A stretch of 64,000 nucleotides of DNA from Pilimelia anulata (lineage in GTDB: Bacteria; Actinomycetota; Actinomycetes; Mycobacteriales; Micromonosporaceae), in NCBI RefSeq assembly GCF_014647895.1, contig NZ_BMQB01000005.1:186001-250000 (forward strand). The letters are read 5' to 3'. Positions 45,301 to 52,503 of the stretch are shown here, piece after piece. The notes under the pieces are model-generated. The model did no database searches. It was not told the DNA's origin and worked only from the letters and a program-made list of their open reading frames with translations. Within the stretch, counting starts at the first letter, position 1. Every line of letters begins with the position of its first letter. The position numbers and the translations under genes were made by a program.

Positions 45301-48210
45301 CCCGGCTCCCCGGCGACCGCCGGGGGCGCCCTGCCCGGCGGGGAGGGGTTCCGGTGGCCGACGGTACGGGTGGACGGCCGCGAGGCCATCGCCGTGTACA
45401 CGGCCGCCCACCGCGCGGGCGGGGACCCCCCGCCGGTGGCCCTGCGCTTCCTCAACCTGCTCACGGCCTGGCCGAGCCCGGACCGCGCCTGCGCGGTGAA
45501 CCCCGGTACCAGCCTCGGCTGGACCATCCCCGGCAGCCAGCTCATCGCGCTCGCCACCTGGGCCCGCAAGGCCGGCCTGGAACCCCCGAACACCACCCCG
45601 GTACCGACCCAGCGCCCCGAGCCCACCCCGCCGCCCGCGGACCCCGACCACCTCGCCGCCCGACGGCCCGACCCCCCGCCCTTCGCCAGCCCGACGAGGC
45701 CAGAGCACACCCCGCCCGCCGGCACGACCAGGCCGACCCCCGGCACACCCGCCCCGACCGCACCGGACCCGAGTACACCGGCCCCGAACCCGCCGGACTC
45801 GAACGCACCGCATCTGAGTGCACCGCATCTGAGTGCACCGGATTTGAGCGCACCGGACCTGAGCGCGCCGGACCTGGCAGCGCCGGCATCTGTAGCCCGT
45901 CCGGGCGCGCTCGATCCGACCGCGGCGCATTCGGCTCTGCCGGACTCGGCGGTGTCGGTTTCAGCGGTGCCGGAGTCGGCAGCGTCGGTCGCACCACCGG
46001 AGCCGTCGGTGGGGGGCCCGACCCCGGCGACCGGCGATCCGGCCCTCCCCGCGTTCGACCCGGTGGACGTCGACGCCACCACCGCACCGCCGGCAGCCGC
46101 GACCAGCACTCCGCGGAGCGGGACCGCCGACCTGCCGCCGGCCGACCCGGCGACCACCCCCGACGGCGATGCGCCCCGCCCGGCCGACGCCGCAGCAGCC
46201 AACCCCACAGCCAGGGACACCCTCGCCCGCCCGGAACCGGAGGGCGAGGCCCGGTTCGAGGGCGACCGGGCTGACCGGACTCCCACGGACCCCGCAGCCT
46301 CCGCAACCGCGGATACGGCTGCGCAGAAGGCGGATACGGCTGGGCGGAATGTCGCCGCCGACGGGGACGCTGACGCCGCGGACGGGCAGGTCGTCGCCGA
46401 CACCGGGTCGGACATCAGCAGCGCGTTCGCCGCGCTGCGCGAGGAGCTGACGGCCGAGATCGACCGCGCGTTCCGCCGCCCCCGCAAGAGCGCGCCCCCG
46501 CCGACCCCCGCCGCCGAGCAGGGGGACGAACACCACCCGGCCACCCCCCAGCCGGGTGCACCCCACCCGGGCGCGTCGCCATCGGCGGCACCGCCATCAG
46601 CCGTACCGTCAGCGGCCGCACTGCCAGCGCCCGCGGCGGCCCCCGGCGACAGTGCGGTCCGCGGCGACTCGGTCGGCGTCGATGCGGACGAGGCAGTCGG
46701 CGAGCAACTTACGGCAACCGCGGCCGAACCCGGCTCGCTGGACATCGACCCGCTCGCCGACGATCCACCCGCCCCCGACCTGTCCTCGACCGGGCCCCAC
46801 CCGGCCGCGGACGGCCCCGCCACACCGGACACCCCGGCGACACCGGACATCCCGGCCACACTGGACGCACCCGCGCCGGACGCCCCGGAGACACCCGCGC
46901 CGGACGTACCCGAGTTGGCCACACCCACGCCGGACATCCCCGAGCTGCCCGCGTCCGCGCCGCTCGACCACGCCGACGCAGTCGATTCGGCCCCCGCCCC
47001 GGCTGACCCGGCAACCGGCGATGCGCCGGACCCCCGGGTCGCGACCGGCATCGGTACCACCGAGCCCGGCCACGCCCCCGACGCGGCCGCCGAGCAGCCG
47101 ATTCACGGCTCGGACGTCACGCCCGCGAGTGGGATGCCCGGTCAGGCCGCCCCGCTCGACGAGCCCGCTCATGCCCCGTCCGACGAGCCCCCTCACGCTC
47201 CGTCGAGCGGGTCGGCGGAGCCCACCGGCCGGGAGCACGACGCCCCCTCGTCCGGGAACGCCGACCCGGCGGCCAGCCCGCCGCACGCCGACCCGGCACC
47301 GTCCGACCCGGCACCGTCCGACCCGGCACCGTCCGACCCGGCAGCGTTCGATCCGGCACCGTCCGATCCGGCATCCTTCGACCCGGCCGCATCCGGATCG
47401 TCCGCCCCCGACCCGGCCCCCGACCCGACGGCACCCGCGCCGGACGTTCACCACCTCGCCGTCGGCGAACCCGCGGCCGCACCGACCACCATCGACCCCG
47501 CCGACCCGGCGGCCACCCCCACCGAGCACCCCATCGGCGCCGCGGGCACCACCGAGGCACCCGCCGCCGACGACACCACCGCACCGGCACCCGAGAGCGA
47601 GGCGGCGGCCACCGACGACACCGCGCTCCCGTCCACCGGCACCACCCACCCGTCCCGCCCGGCCGGCGACACCGCCCGCCCGGACGTCGAGCCGGATCCG
47701 GATCCCGAGGTGGAGCGGCCGGTCACCCGCAGCCCCGTACTGCAGAAGGTCATCCGCCCCGACCAGCTCGCCTACTACCTGGACCGCGGCTACGACCGCG
47801 TCTCGGGCTTCGTCCAGCGCGCCGACGACGTCGCCCACCTGCACACGCCGGGCTCGCTGATCTTCGCCCTCGGCCTCGGGTACGCCGGCAGCCCCTTCAC
47901 GAACGAGACCCCCTACCTGCACGTCCTCCGCTGGGTGGCGCACTGCCCGGACCTGTACCGGGTCCCGTACGGCGGCCGCGACGAGGAGGACATGCGGGAG
48001 GTGCACGGCTGGGTGATCGAGCGGGAGCCGTTCCGCGGCAACGGCTTCGCCCCCGGCGCCAGCCGGGAGAGCATCGCCGAGCTGAAGGTGGACAGCGTGC
48101 GCCTGCCGCACGGCGCGCAGTTGTGGCGGGTGGGCGCCGACGGGGCGCAGCAGCTCGTCGCGGTCCTGGACGCCGACCGGGCGCGCTGGCGCCGGGTCGA
48201 GGAGGTGTGA
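42361..48210 (+). CDS. Giant SseB-domain protein with low-complexity linkers and unknown C-terminal domain (candidate T7SS effector)
   Basis: A 1,949-residue protein. GTG at 42361 is fixed by GGAGGG 7 nt upstream. An SseB-type N-terminal domain occupies about residues 10-140 (ALRATDQERYFRVLADAELLLPV, then a TWTTGGRTHILAFTS segment and GLPIEGYLPAWFVAQV). A Gly/Ala/Ser-rich linker of about 800 residues follows, with short tandem repeats. A second SseB-like domain lies at about 949-1073 (SLAAALATGETDRYVSTLLLATVWLP, then CAVNPGTSLGWTIPG). A Pro/Ala/Asp-rich linker of about 710 residues leads to a compact 163-residue C-terminal domain from residue 1787 (VLQKVIRPDQLAYYLDRGYDR, DLYRVPYGG). I do not recognise that domain. 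The stop shares one base with a 120-aa gene (TGATG). The layout of constant N-terminus, long linker, variable C-terminus and tiny overlapping neighbour suggests a polymorphic toxin, but this is inference. Confidence 0.7.
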   Translation: MTVWEPATEPEIAMRDALRATDQERYFRVLADAELLLPVSDADVNGDGSTVGWGTWTTGGRTHILAFTSDRALRECLGDHTVAVRRLAYRELARDWPDVEWWLAVNPGLPIEGYLPAWFVAQVARGDVRLPGDAEQAAGQAARPARASARVPGSPPRRAVDAARQPTPLPGEPTPPALPAGDHRTDGPANRPAASGSGTARGAGADASSGGSGGAVRGSGASGRAGGRNVGDLLAGARGMRSRGTAGVGGPESGGSGAAGGAAAPGGGAGAVASGGAGPGGSATGGRASDADPAAGAHDQGRAGGSAARRPLPSRTPSPRPHSGFGGAAAEYGSASDPSGLDRPGDGGAGTGGRGGTYATGGGSPSYSHDARAGGGYDAGVNPAGPDRGRPAGAGEHGGTAAARPGAVDADGRSFSDGRSFPDSRSFPDGRSFPDGRPAGGRAAGGGTAGGGGAAGGGGIGDQAAGAGGAGGVGAGEGAAGGAGGRGSAAGAAAYRGSGADTSAHGPFPRRGGSGGAAPVGTGEGSATAGAGDAGPGGARSRDAGGATGSGGTSGSGASGRAAAGGGFPGSAPAGRSGGAAPGGRSAGQNWPDPGQSRADAGQSRQDAGQSRADAGQNRPDTAGQSRSDAAAGRPASGTPLSRRQALLGGEKARLVRPVSTSGTGGPGLAGRGDQPGWLARQQRLAGAGGPADPARGGADRRARRPADPDGTGQAADRPSPEDPLSPGTAPGTAPRSEGAPSGGFLTGGAEQRGSGRSGSANLPRRGAAEPPSGYAAGGAATSSAATSSAAISGATASGAAASGAAAGGVAASGTPAAPGPGGSASGGSARAGYPATGDAPAAEDSARPGHRPPARPGYLSPSTPPARPDAGGRRPDPDAPTGRAAGPEAGPGRAPARTASEHRGEPHPLAGYAAGDVPRGRPAPDSPGVGASDRATPPPPAADPDAPPGNLVERSLAAALATGETDRYVSTLLLATVWLPGSPATAGGALPGGEGFRWPTVRVDGREAIAVYTAAHRAGGDPPPVALRFLNLLTAWPSPDRACAVNPGTSLGWTIPGSQLIALATWARKAGLEPPNTTPVPTQRPEPTPPPADPDHLAARRPDPPPFASPTRPEHTPPAGTTRPTPGTPAPTAPDPSTPAPNPPDSNAPHLSAPHLSAPDLSAPDLSAPDLAAPASVARPGALDPTAAHSALPDSAVSVSAVPESAASVAPPEPSVGGPTPATGDPALPAFDPVDVDATTAPPAAATSTPRSGTADLPPADPATTPDGDAPRPADAAAANPTARDTLARPEPEGEARFEGDRADRTPTDPAASATADTAAQKADTAGRNVAADGDADAADGQVVADTGSDISSAFAALREELTAEIDRAFRRPRKSAPPPTPAAEQGDEHHPATPQPGAPHPGASPSAAPPSAVPSAAALPAPAAAPGDSAVRGDSVGVDADEAVGEQLTATAAEPGSLDIDPLADDPPAPDLSSTGPHPAADGPATPDTPATPDIPATLDAPAPDAPETPAPDVPELATPTPDIPELPASAPLDHADAVDSAPAPADPATGDAPDPRVATGIGTTEPGHAPDAAAEQPIHGSDVTPASGMPGQAAPLDEPAHAPSDEPPHAPSSGSAEPTGREHDAPSSGNADPAASPPHADPAPSDPAPSDPAPSDPAAFDPAPSDPASFDPAASGSSAPDPAPDPTAPAPDVHHLAVGEPAAAPTTIDPADPAATPTEHPIGAAGTTEAPAADDTTAPAPESEAAATDDTALPSTGTTHPSRPAGDTARPDVEPDPDPEVERPVTRSPVLQKVIRPDQLAYYLDRGYDRVSGFVQRADDVAHLHTPGSLIFALGLGYAGSPFTNETPYLHVLRWVAHCPDLYRVPYGGRDEEDMREVHGWVIEREPFRGNGFAPGASRESIAELKVDSVRLPHGAQLWRVGADGAQQLVAVLDADRARWRRVEEV
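43591..43671 (+). repeat. 18-bp tandem repeat in the SseB gene
   Basis: About 4.4 copies encoding the hexapeptide DGRSFP (variants DGRSFS, DSRSFP). The copies differ at synonymous and non-synonymous sites, so the array is not newly expanded. Confidence 0.7.
44121..44250 (+). repeat. 21-bp tandem repeat in the SseB gene
   Basis: Six degenerate copies of the heptad GQSRADA (variants GQNWPDP, GQSRQDA, GQNRPDT) form a Gln/Arg/Asp-rich patch in the first linker. Confidence 0.7.
45804..45885 (+). repeat. 15-bp tandem repeat in the SseB gene
   Basis: Five copies encode APHLS or APDLS pentapeptides in the second linker. The first copies are almost identical in DNA. Confidence 0.65.
47290..47395 (+). 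repeat. 15-bp tandem repeat in the SseB gene
   Basis: Seven copies encode DPAPS pentapeptides (variants DPAAF, DPASF). The first three are identical in DNA, suggesting recent slippage. Confidence 0.7.
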
Positions 48211-48572
48211 TGCGCGACGGCTACGTGGCCCGGTGGCGCGGCGACGAGTACGAGGCGAGCCCGGACGGCAGCGAGGTCCGCATCTACCGCGGCGACGCGG
48301 CGGACGGCTTCGCCGAGGTGGGCCCGGGCCGGTACCGGCGGGTGGTGCCGGCGGTGGAGGTGACCGACCTGTCGTACGTCCGGACGGTCTGCACCTGGCG
48401 CGACGCCCCGTTCCTGGTCCTCGGCGCGCACGAGGGCTGGCTCCGCCTGGAGTACACCGGCGGCCGCCGCCCGGTCGCGCAGGAGTTGAACCTGGAGGAG
48501 TTCGACTTCGGCGTCTACCAGGGCTGGGCCCCCGCCCACGAGGTGGCCGACCTCCACGAGACCCGCACGTAG
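48210..48572 (+). CDS. Small acidic protein, candidate immunity or partner of the SseB giant
   Basis: A 120-residue soluble protein with no signal peptide or membrane segment. Its ATG overlaps the stop of the giant gene by one base (TGATG), behind GGAGGTG. Recognisable stretches are GYVARWRGDEYEASPDG, GFAEVGPGRYRRVVP, CTWRDAPFLVL and LRLEYTGGRRPVAQ, a beta-rich pattern. I believe this belongs to a conserved actinobacterial family, but I cannot name it from sequence alone. Size, acidity and strict coupling to the C-terminal domain next door fit an immunity protein; a dedicated chaperone is an alternative. Confidence 0.65.
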   Translation: MRDGYVARWRGDEYEASPDGSEVRIYRGDAADGFAEVGPGRYRRVVPAVEVTDLSYVRTVCTWRDAPFLVLGAHEGWLRLEYTGGRRPVAQELNLEEFDFGVYQGWAPAHEVADLHETRT

Positions 48573-48580
48573 GGCCCGGG

Positions 48581-49351
48581 TCAGTCGGCGTACCGGTACC
48601 AGCGGCGGTGGTCGAGCACGTCGTTGGGGCGGATCGGCCACGGCCCGATCCGCCCGTTCCGCCCGGTGTGCCGCCCCTGCGTCCGCTCGGGGTACGTCCG
48701 GACCCCGTACCGCTCCTGCCACTGCGACCACACCCGGTCCAGGAAGCAGTGGTGCAGCCAGAACAGCGGGTCGTTCGGCGAGACCCCCGACCCCATGTGC
48801 CCGGCCAGCGCGTCGTGCACCCGGTTGTGCGGCCCGTCCTCGAGCCGGTCGGTGAAGTCCGCGAACGACGCCGGCCGCTGGATCGACCGCGGGATCAGCC
48901 CCGGCCGCAGCCGCCGCCGCAGCGTCGCGCTGCCGAGCTGCCCCCGGACCACCATCGGCCACGTCGCCGTCGAGAAGAACACGCTGTCGTTGGGCGTCCG
49001 GTCGTCGGCCGGGCCGAGGAACGCGTCGTCGAAGACGTCCGCGCCGGCGTCGCCGTCGCGCAGCCAGTTCCACCAGGGGACGCTGACGTCCGGGTCGATG
49101 GTCTGCAACGCCTTCTCGAAGTCCAGCAGGAACTGCCGGTGCCACGGCAGGAACGACCACGACCCGTGCGCGTGCGTGGCGACCGCGCCGTCCACCCCGC
49201 GGAAGTACCGGTCGTGCGTGCGGACGAACTCGTCGTAGATGCTGATGCTGTTGCCCGCCCGGCGGACCCGCTTCAGCGTCAGCACCGCGTCCACGAACGC
49301 GGCCCGGTCGCGGCTGGACAGGTCGGCCTGGTCGTACCGGATGACGGTCAT
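48581..49351 (-). CDS. melC2: Tyrosinase MelC2 (type-3 copper monooxygenase)
   Basis: A 256-residue tyrosinase that oxidises phenols to quinones in melanin formation. CuA ligands are the His in ATHAHGSWSF and PWHRQFLLDFE (near residues 60-76). CuB ligands are in GPHNRVHDALAGHMG and DPLFWLHHCFLDRVW (near 173-212). There is no signal peptide; in Streptomyces the enzyme is exported with its Tat-dependent partner MelC1, which is encoded just upstream (7-nt gap). The normal start and length support an intact gene. Confidence 0.93.
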   Translation of the reverse strand: MTVIRYDQADLSSRDRAAFVDAVLTLKRVRRAGNSISIYDEFVRTHDRYFRGVDGAVATHAHGSWSFLPWHRQFLLDFEKALQTIDPDVSVPWWNWLRDGDAGADVFDDAFLGPADDRTPNDSVFFSTATWPMVVRGQLGSATLRRRLRPGLIPRSIQRPASFADFTDRLEDGPHNRVHDALAGHMGSGVSPNDPLFWLHHCFLDRVWSQWQERYGVRTYPERTQGRHTGRNGRIGPWPIRPNDVLDHRRWYRYAD

Positions 49352-49358
49352 CGTGTCC

Positions 49359-49760
49359 TCAGTGCTCGTGCGCCGGCAGCGGCAGCAGCGGCAGGCCGTC
49401 CAGCCGCTCGACGGCCAGCCGGGCGGCGGCGGTGACGGTCGGGCGTGGATCGTAGTGGCAGACGCTGCTCACCCACCCGCCCTTGACGTACGGCATGAGG
49501 TGCAGCTCGACGCCGTCGATGAACGCCTTCTCCAGCGTCCGGCCGACCGCGTCGGCGTACCGGGCGACGACGAGCACCCGGCCCAGCAGCCGGGACACCT
49601 CGCCGGTCACCGCGCGCAGCCCGGCCGCCCGCAGGTCCGGCAGGCGGATCGTCGCGGCCTCGCCGCGGGTGGCCCGCTCCAACCCGAAGGTCCCGGTGCC
49701 CACCGTCAGCGCCCCGGCGACGCCGTAGCGCAGCATGTGTCGTCGTGTGAGTGCAGCCAT
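49359..49760 (-). CDS. melC1: Tyrosinase copper chaperone/cofactor MelC1
   Basis: A 133-residue cofactor that delivers copper to MelC2 and carries it through the Tat pathway. The N-terminus TRRHMLRYGVAGAL is a twin-arginine signal. The later part has FIDGVELHLMPYVKGGWVSSVCHYDPRPTV, with Met, His and Cys residues suited to copper handling. GGAGGATC gives a strong ribosome-binding site. It is transcribed ahead of melC2. Confidence 0.92.
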   Translation of the reverse strand: MAALTRRHMLRYGVAGALTVGTGTFGLERATRGEAATIRLPDLRAAGLRAVTGEVSRLLGRVLVVARYADAVGRTLEKAFIDGVELHLMPYVKGGWVSSVCHYDPRPTVTAAARLAVERLDGLPLLPLPAHEH

Positions 49761-49872
49761 GATCCTCCGATGTTCCGCAGGTGCAGCGTACGGAGTGATC
49801 TGCCCGGTTACGCCAGGCTTCGGGTGGAACGTCGCCCGGGTGGGGGACGGAAGAACAGTCCTTAGTGGTCGA

Positions 49873-50790
49873 TCACTTGATCCATCTGAGGATTTCGCCG
49901 AGCACGTGGTCCGGGCGTTCCAGGTGCGGGAAGTGGCCGACGCCGTCGAGCGAGCGCCACTCGTACGGCCCGCTCACGTACCGCCCGGAGCCCTGCGCGG
50001 TCCGCGGCAGGATCGCGGTGTCGGCACCGCCGTGCAGTTGCAGCGTCGGGACGGCGGTGGGGCGCTGCATGAGCTTCACGAACCGGTACCCGTGCAGCCG
50101 CAGCACCGACCGGAACGACCACCGGTACCCCTCGAGCGCGCAGAACGCCGCCTGCGGGATCCGCATCGCCTCCCGGCACCGCGCGGCGTAGTCCGCGAAG
50201 TCCGGCCCGGCCACCCAGTCCGCGCCGCCCCACCGGGCGAGCAGCTCGCCGACCAGCGCGGCGTCGTCGCGGGTGAGCGCGTGCTCGTACCGCGGGATCT
50301 GGAACCGCAGGGTGAGGGCCGCCGCGGCGCCCTGCCCGCGCGGGTCGACCACGAGCGCGGTGCGCAGGCGCAGCGGGTGGGCCGCCCCGAGCACCACGAG
50401 CCGGCGGACCATCGCCGGGTGGAAGGAGGCGGCCGTCCAGCCGACCATGCCGCCGAAGCCGGCCCCGACCAGGGCCGCGGTGCGCTCGCCGAGGGCGCGG
50501 ATCAGGCCGGTGACGTCCGCGGCGAGGGTGTAGCCGTCGTACCCGCGCGGCGGCTTGTCGGTGCCGCCGTACCCGCGCATGTCCACCGCCACGGCCCGGT
50601 ACCCGGCGTCGGCGAGGGCGGGCAGCAGCCGGTGCCAGGCGTACCAGAACTCGGGGAACCCGTGCAGCAGCAGCACCAGCGGCCCGCTGCCGGCCTCGAC
50701 GACGTGGAACCGGCTGCCGTTGGCCGACACGAACCGGTGCGCCCACGGCCCGTCGACCAGGACGCACGAGTCGTCGGCCGGCACGCGCAT
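49873..50790 (-). CDS. EphE-like alpha/beta hydrolase with no nucleophile
   Basis: A 305-residue alpha/beta-fold protein of the epoxide-hydrolase type. HGFPE at 43-47 is the oxyanion element, RGYGGTDKPP follows, and GVGHFPHLERPD near 285 provides the catalytic His. The nucleophile elbow reads GAGFGG (109-114), so Gly111 (codon GGC) stands where Asp is normally found (GHDWGG). The protein therefore probably cannot act as a standard hydrolase unless another residue substitutes. ATG at 50790 lies 6 nt after TACCCT. The Rv3670/EphE comparison comes from overall sequence type and from the nearby acs-HAD-ssd-tadA order. Confidence 0.82.
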   Translation of the reverse strand: MRVPADDSCVLVDGPWAHRFVSANGSRFHVVEAGSGPLVLLLHGFPEFWYAWHRLLPALADAGYRAVAVDMRGYGGTDKPPRGYDGYTLAADVTGLIRALGERTAALVGAGFGGMVGWTAASFHPAMVRRLVVLGAAHPLRLRTALVVDPRGQGAAAALTLRFQIPRYEHALTRDDAALVGELLARWGGADWVAGPDFADYAARCREAMRIPQAAFCALEGYRWSFRSVLRLHGYRFVKLMQRPTAVPTLQLHGGADTAILPRTAQGSGRYVSGPYEWRSLDGVGHFPHLERPDHVLGEILRWIK

Positions 50791-50802
50791 GGCAACAGGG
50801 TA
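50788..50802 (-). promoter_or_regulatory. Leaderless-type promoter of the EphE-like gene
   Basis: On the minus strand TACCCT (50802-50797) precedes the ATG at 50790 by 6 nt (GTTGCC). Confidence 0.5.
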
Positions 50803-50872
50803 CGGGGTACCGGCACGGGGTGCCGACGACCGCGCGCGGCCGCCCGCGGGCGCGGCAGTTCGGCGGGGGTGC

Positions 50873-52315
50873 TCAGGTGGCGCGGGTGCGGGCGCGGCGG
50901 CGCAGCAGCAGCGCGCCCGCGCCCGCCGCCAGCACCGACCCGACCAGGACCGCCAGCTTGAGCCGCTCGGCCCGCCCGTCCCCGCCGAACGCCAGCTCCG
51001 TGACCAGCAGGCTCACCGTGAACCCGCACCCGGTCAGCACGCTCACCGCCGCGAGGTCCCGCCAGCCGACCCGCGCCGGCAGCGCCGCCACCCCCGCCCG
51101 GACGGCCAGCGCCGCCGCCCCCAGTACCCCGACCGCCTTGCCCACGACCAGCCCCGCGACCACCGCGAGGGCCAGCCGGTCGCCGGCCAGCCCGGCGAGC
51201 GCGCCCCCGCCGACGGCCACCCCCGCGGCGAAGAACGCGAACACCGGTACGGCCACCCCCGCCGACACCGGCTGCAACCGGCGGATCAGGGCGTCCACCG
51301 GCGCCGCCCGCTCGCCGTGCCGGGCGGTGGCCCGGCTGGCCAGCCCGAGCAGCACGCCGGCGACGGTCGCGTGCACCCCGGACGCGTGCACGCACGCCCA
51401 CGCCGCGACCCCCACCGGCAGGTATATCCACCACGCCCGTACCCCGGCCCGCTGCAACCCCGCCCAGGCGGCGACGGCGGCGAGCCCGGCGGCCAGCGGC
51501 GCGAGCGCGAGCTGCCCGGTGAACAGGACGGCGATCAGCACGATCGCGCCCAGGTCGTCGACGATGGCGAGGGTGAGCAGGAACAGCCGCAGGTTCGCCG
51601 GCAGGTCCCGGGCAGCCAGCGCGAGGACGGCCAGCGCGAACGCGATGTCCGTCGCGGTGGGGATGGCCCAGCCGGCCCCGGCGCCCGGCGCCCCGGCGGC
51701 GACGGCGAGGAACACCAGCGCGGGCACGACCATCCCGCCGACCGCCGCGACGATCGGCAGCGCCGCGGTGCGCGGCCGGCGCAGCTCGCCGGTGACCAGC
51801 TCCTTCTTCAGCTCCAGCCCGGCGACGAGGAAGAACAGCGTGAGCAGCCCGTCGGTCGCCCAGCCGTGCACGGTGAGGTCGAGGTGCAGCGCCGCCGGGC
51901 CGATCCGGGTGGCGGCGAGGTCCCGGTACGCGGGGGCCAGGGGCGAGTTGGCGACGGCGAGGGCGGCGGCGGTCGCGCCCAGCAGGACCAGGCCGCCGAC
52001 CTGCTCGGTCCGCAGGATGCGGGCGACCCCGCCGGCGGCCCGCCCGGCCCGGCGCCGCAGCGGCCCCCGCCGGCCGGCCCCGCCGACCGCCGGCCCGTCA
52101 TCGGCGCCGCGGGTGGCGTCGGGAGCGGTTCCCGGACCGGGGGCCGGTGCGACGTCGGGGTCGGGGTCGGGGCGCCGGTGGCGGTCGGTGGCGCGGGGGC
52201 CCGGCGGGCGGCGGTGCGGCTGCGGCAACGGGGCCTCCGGTGGGCGGGCCGGGCGCGCCGGCTCCTCGTCCCCGCCGGCGGCGCCGGCGGGCGCCGACCA
52301 GACTTCCCGGCACAC
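50873..52315 (-). CDS. nhaA: Na+/H+ antiporter NhaA
   Basis: A 480-residue sodium/proton antiporter with about 12 helices after a cytosolic Pro/Arg/Gly-rich extension of roughly 95 residues. Conserved elements are LVAGLELKKELVTGEL, the unwound helix TATDIAFALAVLALA, and LTLAIVDDLGAIVLIA with the ion-binding Asp pair. NhaA is normally about 390 residues, so the N-terminal extension is unusual. GTG at 52315 lies 8 nt after TAGGGT (leaderless layout); GTG at 52321 is an alternative. A start after the extension is also possible but not supported by an obvious ribosome-binding site. Confidence 0.88.
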   Translation of the reverse strand: MCREVWSAPAGAAGGDEEPARPARPPEAPLPQPHRRPPGPRATDRHRRPDPDPDVAPAPGPGTAPDATRGADDGPAVGGAGRRGPLRRRAGRAAGGVARILRTEQVGGLVLLGATAAALAVANSPLAPAYRDLAATRIGPAALHLDLTVHGWATDGLLTLFFLVAGLELKKELVTGELRRPRTAALPIVAAVGGMVVPALVFLAVAAGAPGAGAGWAIPTATDIAFALAVLALAARDLPANLRLFLLTLAIVDDLGAIVLIAVLFTGQLALAPLAAGLAAVAAWAGLQRAGVRAWWIYLPVGVAAWACVHASGVHATVAGVLLGLASRATARHGERAAPVDALIRRLQPVSAGVAVPVFAFFAAGVAVGGGALAGLAGDRLALAVVAGLVVGKAVGVLGAAALAVRAGVAALPARVGWRDLAAVSVLTGCGFTVSLLVTELAFGGDGRAERLKLAVLVGSVLAAGAGALLLRRRARTRAT

Positions 52316-52329
52316 CGCCACCCACCCTA
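52313..52329 (-). promoter_or_regulatory. Leaderless-type promoter of nhaA
   Basis: On the minus strand TAGGGT (52329-52324) precedes GTG at 52315 by 8 nt. Confidence 0.45.
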
Positions 52330-52427
52330 CGCACCGCCGCCCGGCCCCGCCGCGTGATCACGCAGGGTGACCGGGGCGGGAACCGGGGACTGAACCGGCG
52401 CGTCTGATCCCACGTTGAACACAGCAA

Positions 52428-52486
52428 CGCGCCACCCCGGCGGCCCGGTCTCGGTGAGGGGTGACCGGGTCCGCCGGGGTGGCGCG
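52428..52486. terminator. Large terminator hairpin after the M6 metalloprotease gene
   Basis: A perfect 16-bp stem pairs 52428-52443 with 52471-52486. It continues inward with CCCGGT/ACCGGG (52444-52449 and 52464-52469) after a one-base bulge. It is placed just beyond the minus-strand stop codon at 52504. Confidence 0.75.
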
Positions 52487-52503
52487 GAGGGGTGCCGCGG
52501 GTA

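Noticed and set aside
42268..45930. 1,220-codon minus-strand frame opposite the SseB giant
   Set aside because: Arg/Pro/Gly-rich with no domains; the plus strand has the ribosome-binding site, SseB domains and repeats in phase with codons.
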